A DNA stretch of 64,000 bases from Rhizobium aethiopicum (GTDB lineage Bacteria > Pseudomonadota > Alphaproteobacteria > Rhizobiales > Rhizobiaceae), in assembly GCF_900094625.1 (NCBI RefSeq), contig NZ_FMAJ01000001.1:434001-498000 (forward strand), given 5' to 3'. A program made the translations under genes and the position numbers. Positions 28,320-36,715 of this stretch are shown here, in pieces (position 1 is the first letter of the stretch; each line of letters begins with the position of its first letter). Below the pieces are notes generated by a model. The model saw only the letters and a list, made by a program, of their open reading frames with translations. It had not been told where the DNA came from and did not search any database.

Positions 28320-29810
28320 ATGGAGGTCCTGTTGCAGCCGATCATTGAAGCACAGGGTGAGGCAGCCGCCGATCGCCCCTATTCCGTCCGCTGGGCGCTC
28401 GCCAGTCTTTGCCTCTCCATGCTGCTGCCGTCGCTCGGCACCAGCATCGCCAATGTCGGCTTGCCGGCCATGGCGCGGGCATTCGACGGCTCCTTCCAGG
28501 AGGTGCAGTGGATCGTTCTGGCCTATCTCCTTGCTACCACCACCCTCATCGTCAGCGTCGGGCGGCTGGGCGACATGATAGGCCGAAGACGGCTTCTGCT
28601 CATCGGCATCCTGCTCTTTACGCTCGCCTCCGCCTTCTGCGGGCTTGCGCCGGCGCTGTGGCTGATGACCGCCGCGCGTGCGTTGCAGGGTCTAGGCGCT
28701 GCCATGATGATAGCCCTCTCCATGGCCTTTGTCGGCGAAACGGTGCCGAAGGCGAGGACCGGCAGCGTCATGGGGCTGCTCGGAACCATGTCGGCGATCG
28801 GTACCGCTCTCGGCCCATCGCTCGGCGGCGTTCTGATCGCCGGGTTCGGCTGGCCGGCCATCTTCCTAGTCAACGTGCCGCTCGGCATCGTCACCTTCAC
28901 GCTCGCCTATCGTTTTCTGCCGGCCGATTCCGAGATTAGGAAAGCCGAGAGCGCCCGCTTCGATATGGCAGGCACCTTGCTGCTTGCCCTGACGCTTTCG
29001 GCCTATGCGCTGGCGATGACGATCGGGCGGGGCAGCTTCGGGTTGCTGAACCTGTCCCTGCTGGCGGCCGCTGTTTTCGGGACCGGTCTCTTCGTCTTCG
29101 CCGAGTCGAAAACGGCGTCGCCGCTGATCCGATTGGCGGTGTTCCGCAATCGGGTGCTGAGCGCCAGCCTGGCCATGAACGCGCTCGTCTCGACGGTGAT
29201 GATGGCGACGCTGGTGGTCGCACCGTTTTATCTCTCCCGTGTGCTCGGGCTCAGCGAGACCGCAGTCGGAGCCGTCCTGTCGATCGGGCCCGTCATCTCC
29301 ATCTGCGGCGGAATTCCCGCTGGCCGCCTGGTCGATCGTCTGGAGGCGTCATTGGTGATCGCCGCAGGCCTCATCGCCATGGCGGCCGGCGCCATCGCGC
29401 TTGCAGTGCTTCCCGGAATTGCTGGCTACATCGCCGCCATCGCCATCCTGACGCCCGGCTATCAGTTGTTTCAGGCGGCCAACAACACCGCCGTCATGGC
29501 CGATGTCGGACCCGACCAGCGCGGCGTCATCTCGGGCGCGCTCAACCTGTCGCGCAATCTCGGACTGATTACCGGCGCCTCGGTCATGGGCGCGATATTC
29601 GCGCGAGCGTCGGGGACATCGGATATCGCTGTCGCACGCCCCGAGGCCGTTCACTGGGGCATGCAGATCACTTTTGCCGTCGCAGCCATGTTGATCGCCG
29701 CGGCACTCGCCATCGCGGTCGTGACTTACGGCGTCGGCCGAGCGGCCAGCAGATTTCATAAGGAGGTCGACGGCGTGGTCGTGAAGCAGCGCGCGACCGA
29801 GCAGGATTGA
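28320..29810 (+). CDS. MFS multidrug efflux transporter (DHA2-like)
   Basis: A 496-residue permease with about 14 hydrophobic segments. The family loop motif is GRLGDMIGRRRLLLIG between helices 2 and 3. The motif C segment is GLLGTMSAIGTALGPSLGGVLI, typical of drug/H+ antiporters of the EmrB/QacA type. AGGAG precedes the ATG at 28320. It is probably controlled by the divergent LysR gene, and a toxic small molecule is the likely substrate. Confidence 0.9.
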   Translation: MEVLLQPIIEAQGEAAADRPYSVRWALASLCLSMLLPSLGTSIANVGLPAMARAFDGSFQEVQWIVLAYLLATTTLIVSVGRLGDMIGRRRLLLIGILLFTLASAFCGLAPALWLMTAARALQGLGAAMMIALSMAFVGETVPKARTGSVMGLLGTMSAIGTALGPSLGGVLIAGFGWPAIFLVNVPLGIVTFTLAYRFLPADSEIRKAESARFDMAGTLLLALTLSAYALAMTIGRGSFGLLNLSLLAAAVFGTGLFVFAESKTASPLIRLAVFRNRVLSASLAMNALVSTVMMATLVVAPFYLSRVLGLSETAVGAVLSIGPVISICGGIPAGRLVDRLEASLVIAAGLIAMAAGAIALAVLPGIAGYIAAIAILTPGYQLFQAANNTAVMADVGPDQRGVISGALNLSRNLGLITGASVMGAIFARASGTSDIAVARPEAVHWGMQITFAVAAMLIAAALAIAVVTYGVGRAASRFHKEVDGVVVKQRATEQD

Positions 29811-29906
29811 GACCAAGGTCCGACCTGACCCGGACTTCGTGCCGATACCCAAGCCCGGGTCGCGACAATAGGTTTCGCGGCGAGTCGGATTTGCGGAGTT
29901 TTAGCT

Positions 29907-29996
29907 GTGACCAAGATCTTACTTGTGGGAATGATACTGACGCCGGTCATTTTCTGGGGTTCTATTGGCGCGCTGATCTACTCGATGTTGTCATGA
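29907..29996 (+). CDS. 29-residue membrane peptide
   Basis: A GTG start preceded by GCGGAG encodes MTKILLVGMILTPVIFWGSI then GALIYSMLS, a single transmembrane helix with almost no polar tail. It lies alone in a 400-base gap between the MFS gene and the TetR gene. No family is recognised; the call rests on the ribosome binding site and the clean helix. Confidence 0.35.
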   Translation: MTKILLVGMILTPVIFWGSIGALIYSMLS

Positions 29997-30210
29997 ACGT
30001 CTATTGCACCGATCGTCCGCGGCTCAGAGCCGGGCTTGAGGCGCGTCGGACCGGGCAGGTGCCGCCCTCGAAGACCTTCCGAAGCTGATGCGCGATCTGT
30101 GGCTTCTTGCGCAGGATCAGGCGGTGCGGGCGCCAGGGTCAGATCGTGAAAGATCATCTGGTGAAGCTCCCGAACGATCATGCTGATCACTGGAGAGCTG
30201 AGCCCCTTGT

Positions 30211-30897
30211 TCATTGTCTCGGAACAAGCCCGTCAAGCAGGAAGTCCACGCCTTTCCTGAAAACGCCGTCCCAATCATTGTCCAACAGCAGACGAGCACG
30301 CTCGATCGTCGGATATTCTTGGCTGAGGTGAGCAAGACGCTGCTGCCCGGCGAGCATATCTTCGTCCGAAAGGTCGAAGTTCGCACGGGTGATGGTCGCG
30401 CCCATCACATAGTTCCAGAGCGACCATATCGCGCCGTTCAGATCCGCCTCGTCGACGCCGGCTCTGGATAAGATCCCGCCCAGCAGCTCCAGACGAGCGA
30501 GAATGTTCGGGCCGAGCGCCCGGCGCGGAAGCAGCGACGCCGACCAGGGATGGCGCAGCATGCTGGCCCGCCAGTCTTCAAGCATATGAACGACCGCTTG
30601 GCGCCAGTCCGGAGATTCGCTCAGTTGAGGCGACCCGCGATATTCGAGCACCGAGTCGAGCGCGAGATCAAAAACCTCGTCTTTGTTGGAGACGTGCCAA
30701 TAGAGGCTCATCGCGCCCGAGCCGAGGCGATCGGCCAACCGACGCATCTTCAATCCGTCAATGCCCTCGGCGTCCAGCAGCTCAACCGCGGTCGCGATGA
30801 TCCGTTCGAGCGAAAGGGGCGGCTCCTGTGCGGAGGGGATCGGGGCAGCTTGCCGTTGAGGCCGTTTATCCTGAGTGCCGTCGCGCCTGGCTGCCAT
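30211..30897 (-). CDS. TetR/AcrR-family transcriptional regulator (TetR C-terminal type)
   Basis: A 228-residue repressor. The DNA-binding region is LSLERIIATAVELLDAEGIDGLKMRRLADRLGSGAMSLYWHVSNKDEV, with the recognition helix around GAMSLYWHV. The C-terminal half resembles the tetracycline-repressor dimerisation domain (TetR_C). AGGAAAG precedes the ATG at 30897. It is divergent from an exported RidA gene, with two perfect palindromes in the shared region that are very probably its operators. Confidence 0.92.
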   Translation of the reverse strand: MAARRDGTQDKRPQRQAAPIPSAQEPPLSLERIIATAVELLDAEGIDGLKMRRLADRLGSGAMSLYWHVSNKDEVFDLALDSVLEYRGSPQLSESPDWRQAVVHMLEDWRASMLRHPWSASLLPRRALGPNILARLELLGGILSRAGVDEADLNGAIWSLWNYVMGATITRANFDLSDEDMLAGQQRLAHLSQEYPTIERARLLLDNDWDGVFRKGVDFLLDGLVPRQ

Positions 30898-30967
30898 GCG
30901 TCTTTCCTAAAAGATCAGGACATCGATTTAAGCCGACGAAGCGATGATGTCGATCCTGGCCGTTGAC

Positions 30968-31007
30968 TCGTACAGCGTACGATGCGATGGAGTCGTACAT
31001 TGTACGA
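30968..31007. promoter_or_regulatory. Tandem TetR operators
   Basis: TCGTAC-AGC-GTACGA (30968-30982) and TCGTAC-ATT-GTACGA (30993-31007) are perfect 6-bp inverted repeats with 3-base spacers, centred 25 bases apart. They lie 71 bases from the TetR start and 83 bases from the RidA start, so they can control both genes. Confidence 0.8.
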
Positions 31008-31089
31008 TTCGTGTAGCCGAAGAGTTAAAGGCGCATTCCAGCAGGCGGCGAGGGTCGTTCCTCGCACTCATCAAGGCCTAGAGAACATC

Positions 31090-31578
31090 ATGTCACACGC
31101 AACGAAACATCTGCTTATCGGAGGACTGATCATCATGACCATGGGAATTCCCATTGCGACGATGGCGAATGAGGGTGACCTCAAGCTCACCATCGTCAAT
31201 CCGAAAAACCTCTACGACCCTACGCCGAATGGCTATAGCACGGCGGTGATCGTACCCCGCGGCGCGCGGTTGGCGTACATCTCCGGACAGGGTGGCCAGG
31301 ACAGCACCGGAGGCTTGTCGGCGGACTTCGCGGTCCAAGTTAAGCAGGCCTACGCCAATTTGCGCAGCGCCCTCGACGGGCTCGGCGCAAGGCCGGATCA
31401 GGTCGCCAAGCTGACGATCTTCGTGGTCGATCACGATATGTCCAAGCTCGAAGTGCTGACCAGGAACGTCAAGGAAATGTTCGGCGACGCACTGCCGGCG
31501 CAGACCCTTGTTCCCGTTCCCAAACTTGCAATCGATCCGATGCTGTTCGAGGTCGAAGCCATCGTCATGCTTGAATAG
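31090..31578 (+). CDS. Exported RidA/YjgF-family protein
   Basis: A 162-residue protein. An N-terminal hydrophobic segment (HLLIGGLIIMTMGIPIATMA) predicts export, followed by a RidA/YjgF fold: AYISGQGGQDSTGGLSADFAVQVKQAYANLRSALDGLGARPDQVAKLTIFVVD and QTLVPVPKLAIDPMLFEVEAIV. RidA proteins normally act in the cytoplasm as enamine/imine deaminases. The catalytic Arg position of classical RidA is not evident here (V-P-K-L-A rather than R-V-A-V), so a different role is likely. It is divergent from TetR with shared operators. Confidence 0.85.
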   Translation: MSHATKHLLIGGLIIMTMGIPIATMANEGDLKLTIVNPKNLYDPTPNGYSTAVIVPRGARLAYISGQGGQDSTGGLSADFAVQVKQAYANLRSALDGLGARPDQVAKLTIFVVDHDMSKLEVLTRNVKEMFGDALPAQTLVPVPKLAIDPMLFEVEAIVMLE

Positions 31579-31603
31579 TGGCCGCGACTGATCCCGCCGC
31601 GGA

Positions 31604-31625
31604 AAAACGGCGGAGCCGCCGTTTT
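31604..31625 (+). terminator. Terminator after the exported RidA gene
   Basis: AAAACGGCGG-AG-CCGCCGTTTT is a perfect 10-bp inverted repeat with a 2-base centre and terminal T-run. It starts 26 bases after the RidA stop. Confidence 0.75.
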
Positions 31626-31765
31626 CACCGCCGCCTGCGTTCGGTCTAAATGCCACAGCAGATAACGTCGACCGGAACGAGCGATACATCCGGGCGCTTT
31701 CGCGGCCAGTGAAACCAAGGTCGCGTCTGGAGACGCTTGTCATCCGTGGCCGCTCGTCGACGCGA

Positions 31766-33655
31766 TCACGGCGAAGCACACTGCGGCAGCCGCAGCGGCT
31801 TCTTTAGCTTCGTGAGCTCTTCCGCTTTGGCGCAATCAGGAAAGCCGACGAGCTGCATGGTTTCGATCAACCGCTGGCGCTCCGCTTCGTTAAATCCGGG
31901 AAGGTTGACAAACCCCTCGACGGTCAGATTGGGAAACCGCCTCAGTGCGTCCGTTACCGAGACCTTCGCCTCTTCGGTTCGGCCAAGAGCCGCAAGCGCG
32001 CCAGAACGCATCACCCAATGTTTTCTTCCATAGTTTTCGGGCGTCAAGCGGTCCAGCATCCGCAGGGTATCCTCGTACCGGCCCGCCATGAAATAGGCAT
32101 GCGTGAAAATCCTGGCACTCCACATCGGGAAACCTGGGTTGAGACTGAGCGCCTTGTCGACCAGCTGCGCGGCGCGCTCAGGCTCGCCAAAGGTCGAGGC
32201 CCAATCGATATAGAATGTCAGAACTTCGAACTGACCGGGAGCGAGGCGCAGTGCGGTATCGAACTCTGCCTTGGCGCGTTCGAATTCGCCTCTGTCACCT
32301 AAAAGCATGGCATAAACAGCATGCGCCTCGGCATCGCTCGGGTCGAGCTGGACGGCGCGCTCGGCAGCCGCGGCAGACAAAGCCCGGTTCTTGTCGGCTT
32401 CAACCCCAAAGCCGATCAAGATGCCATGGGAATGGCTTAGTTCGACCCAAGCGCGGGCAAGGCCGGGGTCCAGTTCGACCGCGCGGGTGAGCAGCCTGAC
32501 AGCCTCCTCGACGTCCGCCTGATTGACTTGCTCGAGCTTTTCGGTGCCGAGCAGATAAAGTTCGTAGGCGTTGAGATTCTCGGGCGGCTTTCGGTGGGCG
32601 GTGATGCGGCCCGCCTCCTGGACCAAACCTGCGCCACCGCCAAGGCGGTTCGAAATCTGCTCGGAAATTTCAAGCTGGATTGCGAACAAGTCTTGGTCGG
32701 GCCGGTCCCAGCGCTGCGACCAAAGATGATTGCCCGTTTTGGCATCGATGAGCTGCGCCGTAATTCTAACACGGTCAGACTGACGCTGGATGGATCCGTC
32801 GACCACAAATCCTGCACCCAGCGCCTTACCCACTTCACTCGGCACGGCCAGCTTGTCCCGGTACTGTTCAGTCGAGTTACGGGCGATCACGTGGAATTCA
32901 GGGAACCCCGCCAGATCGGTTATTATGTCCGCAGTGAGGCCGTCGGCGAGGCGTCCGGTCGCTTCGTCACCGCCATAGTTGTCGAACGGCAGCACCGCTA
33001 CCGACGGCTTGCCGCTTGCTGTCGCAGTCGGCCAGAATTGCCAGACTGTCCCGGCCAGAGCCAGAATAAGGACTGGCACGGCTGCTGCTGCCCAAACCCA
33101 GCGCGGAAAAGATAACCGCGCTTTTTGGCGTGGGGCTCGTCCCTCAAGGATGACGCGGAAAGCCTGTACCGGTTCGGCGATATTCTTCACCTTCTGCTCG
33201 CCCATCGGCTCGAAGCCGAAAGCCAGCTTTTTCTCAACCTCCCTGGCGACCTTTCCCGACACACAGATGCCGCCCGGGTCTGCCAGCTGCTGAAGCCTGG
33301 CCGCGACATTCACGCCCTCGCCATACCGGTCATCGCCCTCAACGATCACCTCGCCGAGATTGATCCCGATCCTGACACTTATCCGCTGGTCCTCGGGAAC
33401 GGCGGCATTCCGTTCCGCCAGCCCGCGCTGCAGCGAGACGGCGCATTCCACAGCGTCCACCACGCTGCCAAACTCGGCGAGCATCCCGTCGCCCATTAGC
33501 TTGAAAATCTGGCCGTGATGGCGAGCAATCTCCGGCTCAAACAGTTCCTTGCGTCCCGCACGAAGGCGCTCGAATGTGCCAGCCTCATCGCGCTCCATCA
33601 GCGCGGAATAGCCCACGACATCAGCAGCGAGGATGGCGGAAAGCTTGCGGTCCAT
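31766..33655 (-). CDS. Class III adenylate cyclase with transmembrane helix, TolB-like and TPR domains
   Basis: A 629-residue protein. The N-terminal cyclase domain (1-165) has metal-binding Asp residues in LAADVVGYS and LMGDGML, and the Asn/Arg pair in GEGVNVAARLQQ. A single transmembrane helix (about 187-208) is followed by a TolB-N-like domain (PSVAVLPFDNYGGD) and TPR repeats (about 360-600). Such proteins are abundant in rhizobia. The cyclase is cytoplasmic, and the TPR region probably lies in the periplasm as a sensing or partner-binding module. Confidence 0.9.
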   Translation of the reverse strand: MDRKLSAILAADVVGYSALMERDEAGTFERLRAGRKELFEPEIARHHGQIFKLMGDGMLAEFGSVVDAVECAVSLQRGLAERNAAVPEDQRISVRIGINLGEVIVEGDDRYGEGVNVAARLQQLADPGGICVSGKVAREVEKKLAFGFEPMGEQKVKNIAEPVQAFRVILEGRAPRQKARLSFPRWVWAAAAVPVLILALAGTVWQFWPTATASGKPSVAVLPFDNYGGDEATGRLADGLTADIITDLAGFPEFHVIARNSTEQYRDKLAVPSEVGKALGAGFVVDGSIQRQSDRVRITAQLIDAKTGNHLWSQRWDRPDQDLFAIQLEISEQISNRLGGGAGLVQEAGRITAHRKPPENLNAYELYLLGTEKLEQVNQADVEEAVRLLTRAVELDPGLARAWVELSHSHGILIGFGVEADKNRALSAAAAERAVQLDPSDAEAHAVYAMLLGDRGEFERAKAEFDTALRLAPGQFEVLTFYIDWASTFGEPERAAQLVDKALSLNPGFPMWSARIFTHAYFMAGRYEDTLRMLDRLTPENYGRKHWVMRSGALAALGRTEEAKVSVTDALRRFPNLTVEGFVNLPGFNEAERQRLIETMQLVGFPDCAKAEELTKLKKPLRLPQCASP

Positions 33656-33922
33656 TGGTTCGGCCTCACCGCCCTATTATAGGACTGGTCGCACTCAAAT
33701 GAAACCGACCGACCTCTGGGAACAGCGACCGGTGCCCAGCTCCGAGCACGTGTCGTAGCGGCGGAAACATGTTTGCGATCGCTAAGCAGGTACCATCAAT
33801 GAGTGAACGGCACCCATGACGAGATGACCCAACCGCGGTGTCGATCGAACTAAGGAGCGCGAATCAATTGCTTCGACTTGCTTCGCCGCGACGATGATTA
33901 TGCTGAATGGACCGAACGCAGA

Positions 33923-34012
33923 TGGCGGAAGAGGTGGGATTCGAACCCACGGTACGGTTTCCCGCACGCCGGTTTTCAAGACCGGTTCCTTAAACCACTC
34001 GGACACTCTTCC
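33923..34012 (-). tRNA. tRNA-Ser (anticodon TGA)
   Basis: On the minus strand the 90-nucleotide gene starts GGAAGAGTGTCCGAGTGG and ends with encoded CCA. The acceptor stem GGAAGAG pairs with CTCTTCC. The anticodon stem CCGGT/ACCGG surrounds the loop CTTGAAA with anticodon TGA. A long variable arm typical of tRNA-Ser and a GGTTCGAATCC T-arm are present. It reads UCA and, through wobble, other UCN serine codons. Confidence 0.97.
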
Positions 34013-34180
34013 AAGTGCTTGGGAAGCTTTAAGAAATTCCGTTTCGGTCTTTCCGGTGAATCGGTGGTTTCTGCCGATTTGCTGCCCATTACTCACAGGC
34101 CGGCTTTTTAGCAGCTTTGCTGGCATCGTCAACTTGTTCTGCAGAAAAGCGGCTTTGATAGCCGCTTCTCTCTGCCGTCC

Positions 34181-35002
34181 TCAGACAAGGACGGCGAAAT
34201 TGTCGAACGCGAGCTGCGGAAAGCCCGTCGGCTCGACGTCGGGCTGAATATCGAAGCGGATAAAATCGACCGCTCCCAAGGCTGCGAGAGAGATATGCTG
34301 GCCATCGGCAATGGTGTCACCATAGACCGTCAGCGACATCTCGCTCACCTTGTTGCCGCCGATATAACCCTCGAAGGTTACAAGGGCATCGACACCTTCA
34401 TAGGCGGGGTCGAAATTGGTTGCGACGTCGACGCCCTCTACCGTGAAGAGCTTGCCATCAACACGTTCGAAAAACGGATTGTAGGGATTGGTGACGACAT
34501 ACTCGTTGCCGCCGGATTCGGCGACCGTCCAGAGGTTGCCATCGAGTTTGTCGCCGAACTTGAATCCTGCATAACCCGAAGCAATATCCGGCAGTCCGGG
34601 ATATTGCGTGGGAGCATTCTCGAAATCGATGGAATACTGTCCTTGCGGGGGAGTGTGGACGCCGATCTTGAGACTGGCGAGATCGGTGCCGCCCTTTCCG
34701 TCGGATATCTTGAACGAGAAATTCTCGCCGAAGACCCCACCGGGCTCCAGGCCGGTCGGATCACTGACCGTGTAACTATAGCTGCCGTTGCTCCAAATCG
34801 TCAGCGTTCCGTGCTCACCCTCGATGGTAAGATATCCCGGCTCGCCCGCCTTGTTGGGAATTCTTATTCCATTGACGAATTGAACCTGAAGCAGGTCACC
34901 ATCGGGATCCGAGGCGTTGTCGAGAAGATTTCCTTCAATGGCTTCCTCTGGCGCGTAATCGTGGACCGACACGTCAGGCACTGTTGGTTTGCGATTTGCC
35001 AT
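34181..35002 (-). CDS. Cadherin/VCBS-like repeat protein, probably secreted
   Basis: A 273-residue protein without a Sec signal peptide. Residues 5-115 look like a tandem-repeat bacterial cadherin/VCBS-type domain: VSVHDYAPEEAIEGNLLDNASDPDGDLLQV, GTLTIWSNGSYSYTVSD and FSFKISDGKGGTD. The Asp-rich sites probably bind calcium. The C-terminal part (SIDFENAPTQYPGLPDIASGYAGF) resembles extracellular beta-sandwich modules. Rhizobial proteins of this kind are usually exported by type I secretion, and the C-terminus (FDNFAVLV) fits such a signal. AGGGAGAC precedes the ATG. Confidence 0.65.
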   Translation of the reverse strand: MANRKPTVPDVSVHDYAPEEAIEGNLLDNASDPDGDLLQVQFVNGIRIPNKAGEPGYLTIEGEHGTLTIWSNGSYSYTVSDPTGLEPGGVFGENFSFKISDGKGGTDLASLKIGVHTPPQGQYSIDFENAPTQYPGLPDIASGYAGFKFGDKLDGNLWTVAESGGNEYVVTNPYNPFFERVDGKLFTVEGVDVATNFDPAYEGVDALVTFEGYIGGNKVSEMSLTVYGDTIADGQHISLAALGAVDFIRFDIQPDVEPTGFPQLAFDNFAVLV

Positions 35003-35538
35003 GGCTCGTCTCCCTAAAGATGAGCGTGGAAAGGAAGGCCGGGCTGCGGCCCGCACCTTGCAAATAAACTTTCTACTCCACTTTGAGTCAAGCAACAAAC
35101 TACACGCGCTAAGGGAGTTATGGCCGTCGCCATTGCCGCCAGGGACCCGCAAGCAAGAGAGCGAGAGGCCGATCAACTACCCTGAGATGAAAGCTCCAGC
35201 TGCAACCGGTGCCTGGAGAACAGCAGCTGTATGTCCTCGGTGTCTCGATCCGATATTTCTCGACCTTTTGCAGCAGGCTGACGTTTACCGTGTGCTCCGC
35301 ATCGGCACGCCGGTTTCGGCTCTTATTGCAACAGCCGAAGGGCAGGGCAGAGGGCCTCGCGTTAGCAATTTATAAACCATGATCATTAGAATTGTCGCTA
35401 TCGCTGCGAAATCGTTCACAAATTCGCCACGAACTTAACAAGATTAAAGCCTCGTTAGGCGGGTGGGAGTAAGGCGTTATTGGCCCAAGATGGGGCAAGG
35501 TTCCTTAACCATAACGATCTTTGAGCGGCGTGGGACAT
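35003..35538. other. Gene-free stretch of 536 bases
   Basis: No convincing gene was found between the cadherin-like gene and rlpA. The right-hand 120 bases are AT-rich and likely hold the rlpA promoter. A TTAACCAT at 35505-35512, matching a CtrA half-site, lies 27 bases before the rlpA start. Confidence 0.4.
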
Positions 35539-36645
35539 ATGAGATTGGGATACGGGGCGGCGTCTTTCGCAAAGACAATGCGGTGGCTGGCGATATCGGC
35601 GATGTGCGCGTCGGTTGCAGCGTGCGGCACGACACAGGCGGTGCCGAAGAAAAAAGCCCACGGCAAGGAATATTTCTCCGAATCCGAATATGGCGTGAAG
35701 GCCAGCCCCCGCGTCGCCACCGGCAACAATATCCCGAAGGGCGGCGGCCGCTACATAGTCGGCAACCCTTACGAGGTGAAGGGCAAGTGGTATTATCCGA
35801 AGGAAGACTTCGCCTATAACAAGGTCGGCGTCGCCTCCTGGTACGGCTCGGCCTTTCACGGGCGCCTGACGGCGAACGGCGAAGTCTACGACCAGATGCA
35901 TCTATCCGCCGCGCATCCGACCTTCCCGCTGCCGAGCTATGCGCGCGTAACCAATCTCGAAAGCGGCTCCTCGGTCATCGTGCGCGTCAATGATCGCGGC
36001 CCCTATCACGAAGGCCGCATCATCGACCTATCCAACAAGACGGCCGACATGCTGGATCTGCAGCACAGCGGCACCGGCAAGGTGCGCGTGCAATATGTCG
36101 GGCGCGCCCGCATGGACGGTCATGACATGCCTTATCTGATGGCCTCCTACGTGCCGAAGGGCAGCCGCATTCCGGGGGTCAATCCGGAAGGGCAGATCGC
36201 CACCGGCGTCATGGTCGCCTCCAACAGCCGCAAGATCACCCGCGATCAGCTGCAGAGTGCTGAAGGCTATGAGACGCAGCCAAAGAATGTGCCGGTACCG
36301 ATGTCGGCGACCTCCTATGCCGGCTCGATGCCGAGCGCGCGCTACAATGCGGCGCCCGCCCTTGCGCCGGGCGCCCATGTTCTGGTGGCACCCTCGGCTC
36401 CTTCCTCCAGCGCCGCTCCGGCCTTCGATCAGATGGTCGTTCTGCCGGAGATCGGTCCCATGCCCTATGAGCGGCCCTATGGCGGTTCTCAGGCTTCTCT
36501 CGCGCTTGGTTATCAGAACGACGGCGTGAAGACGGTTACCGTGGATCTCGCCTTCGACGCGGTGATGGTGCGCAATGACGGGCTGACACCGGCGTCCATC
36601 CTTGCCTCGAGCAAGCGTCAGCAGGCAAAATCCAACGCGCGCTGA
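35539..36645 (+). CDS. rlpA: Septal ring lytic transglycosylase RlpA family lipoprotein
   Basis: A 368-residue lipoprotein with signal AISAMCASVAAC, lipobox Cys near residue 29. The double-psi beta-barrel domain (about 95-185) is intact: GVASWYGSAFHGRLTANGEVYD, MHLSAAHPTFPLPSYARVTN, VRVNDRGPYHEGRIIDLSNKTADML. RlpA cleaves glycan strands lacking stem peptides at the division septum. No C-terminal SPOR domain is evident; the last about 150 residues are Ala/Pro/Ser-rich. The GTGGGA before the ATG at 35539 supports this start. It precedes a D-Ala-D-Ala carboxypeptidase-like gene, a conserved rhizobial neighbour. Confidence 0.9.
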   Translation: MRLGYGAASFAKTMRWLAISAMCASVAACGTTQAVPKKKAHGKEYFSESEYGVKASPRVATGNNIPKGGGRYIVGNPYEVKGKWYYPKEDFAYNKVGVASWYGSAFHGRLTANGEVYDQMHLSAAHPTFPLPSYARVTNLESGSSVIVRVNDRGPYHEGRIIDLSNKTADMLDLQHSGTGKVRVQYVGRARMDGHDMPYLMASYVPKGSRIPGVNPEGQIATGVMVASNSRKITRDQLQSAEGYETQPKNVPVPMSATSYAGSMPSARYNAAPALAPGAHVLVAPSAPSSSAAPAFDQMVVLPEIGPMPYERPYGGSQASLALGYQNDGVKTVTVDLAFDAVMVRNDGLTPASILASSKRQQAKSNAR

Positions 36646-36715
36646 GCATGGCGATTGCATCCGATTTCGTCGCGCTCTAACCTTCTCAAAATGCCGTTGA
36701 CCGATGGGAATTGCG

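Noticed and set aside
33700..33745. GGAAC at about 33709 as a stress promoter
   Set aside because: The expected CGTT or TT at the right spacing is missing and no gene follows on that strand.
33656..34180. Integrated element at tRNA-Ser
   Set aside because: No integrase and no repeat of the tRNA 3' end were found.
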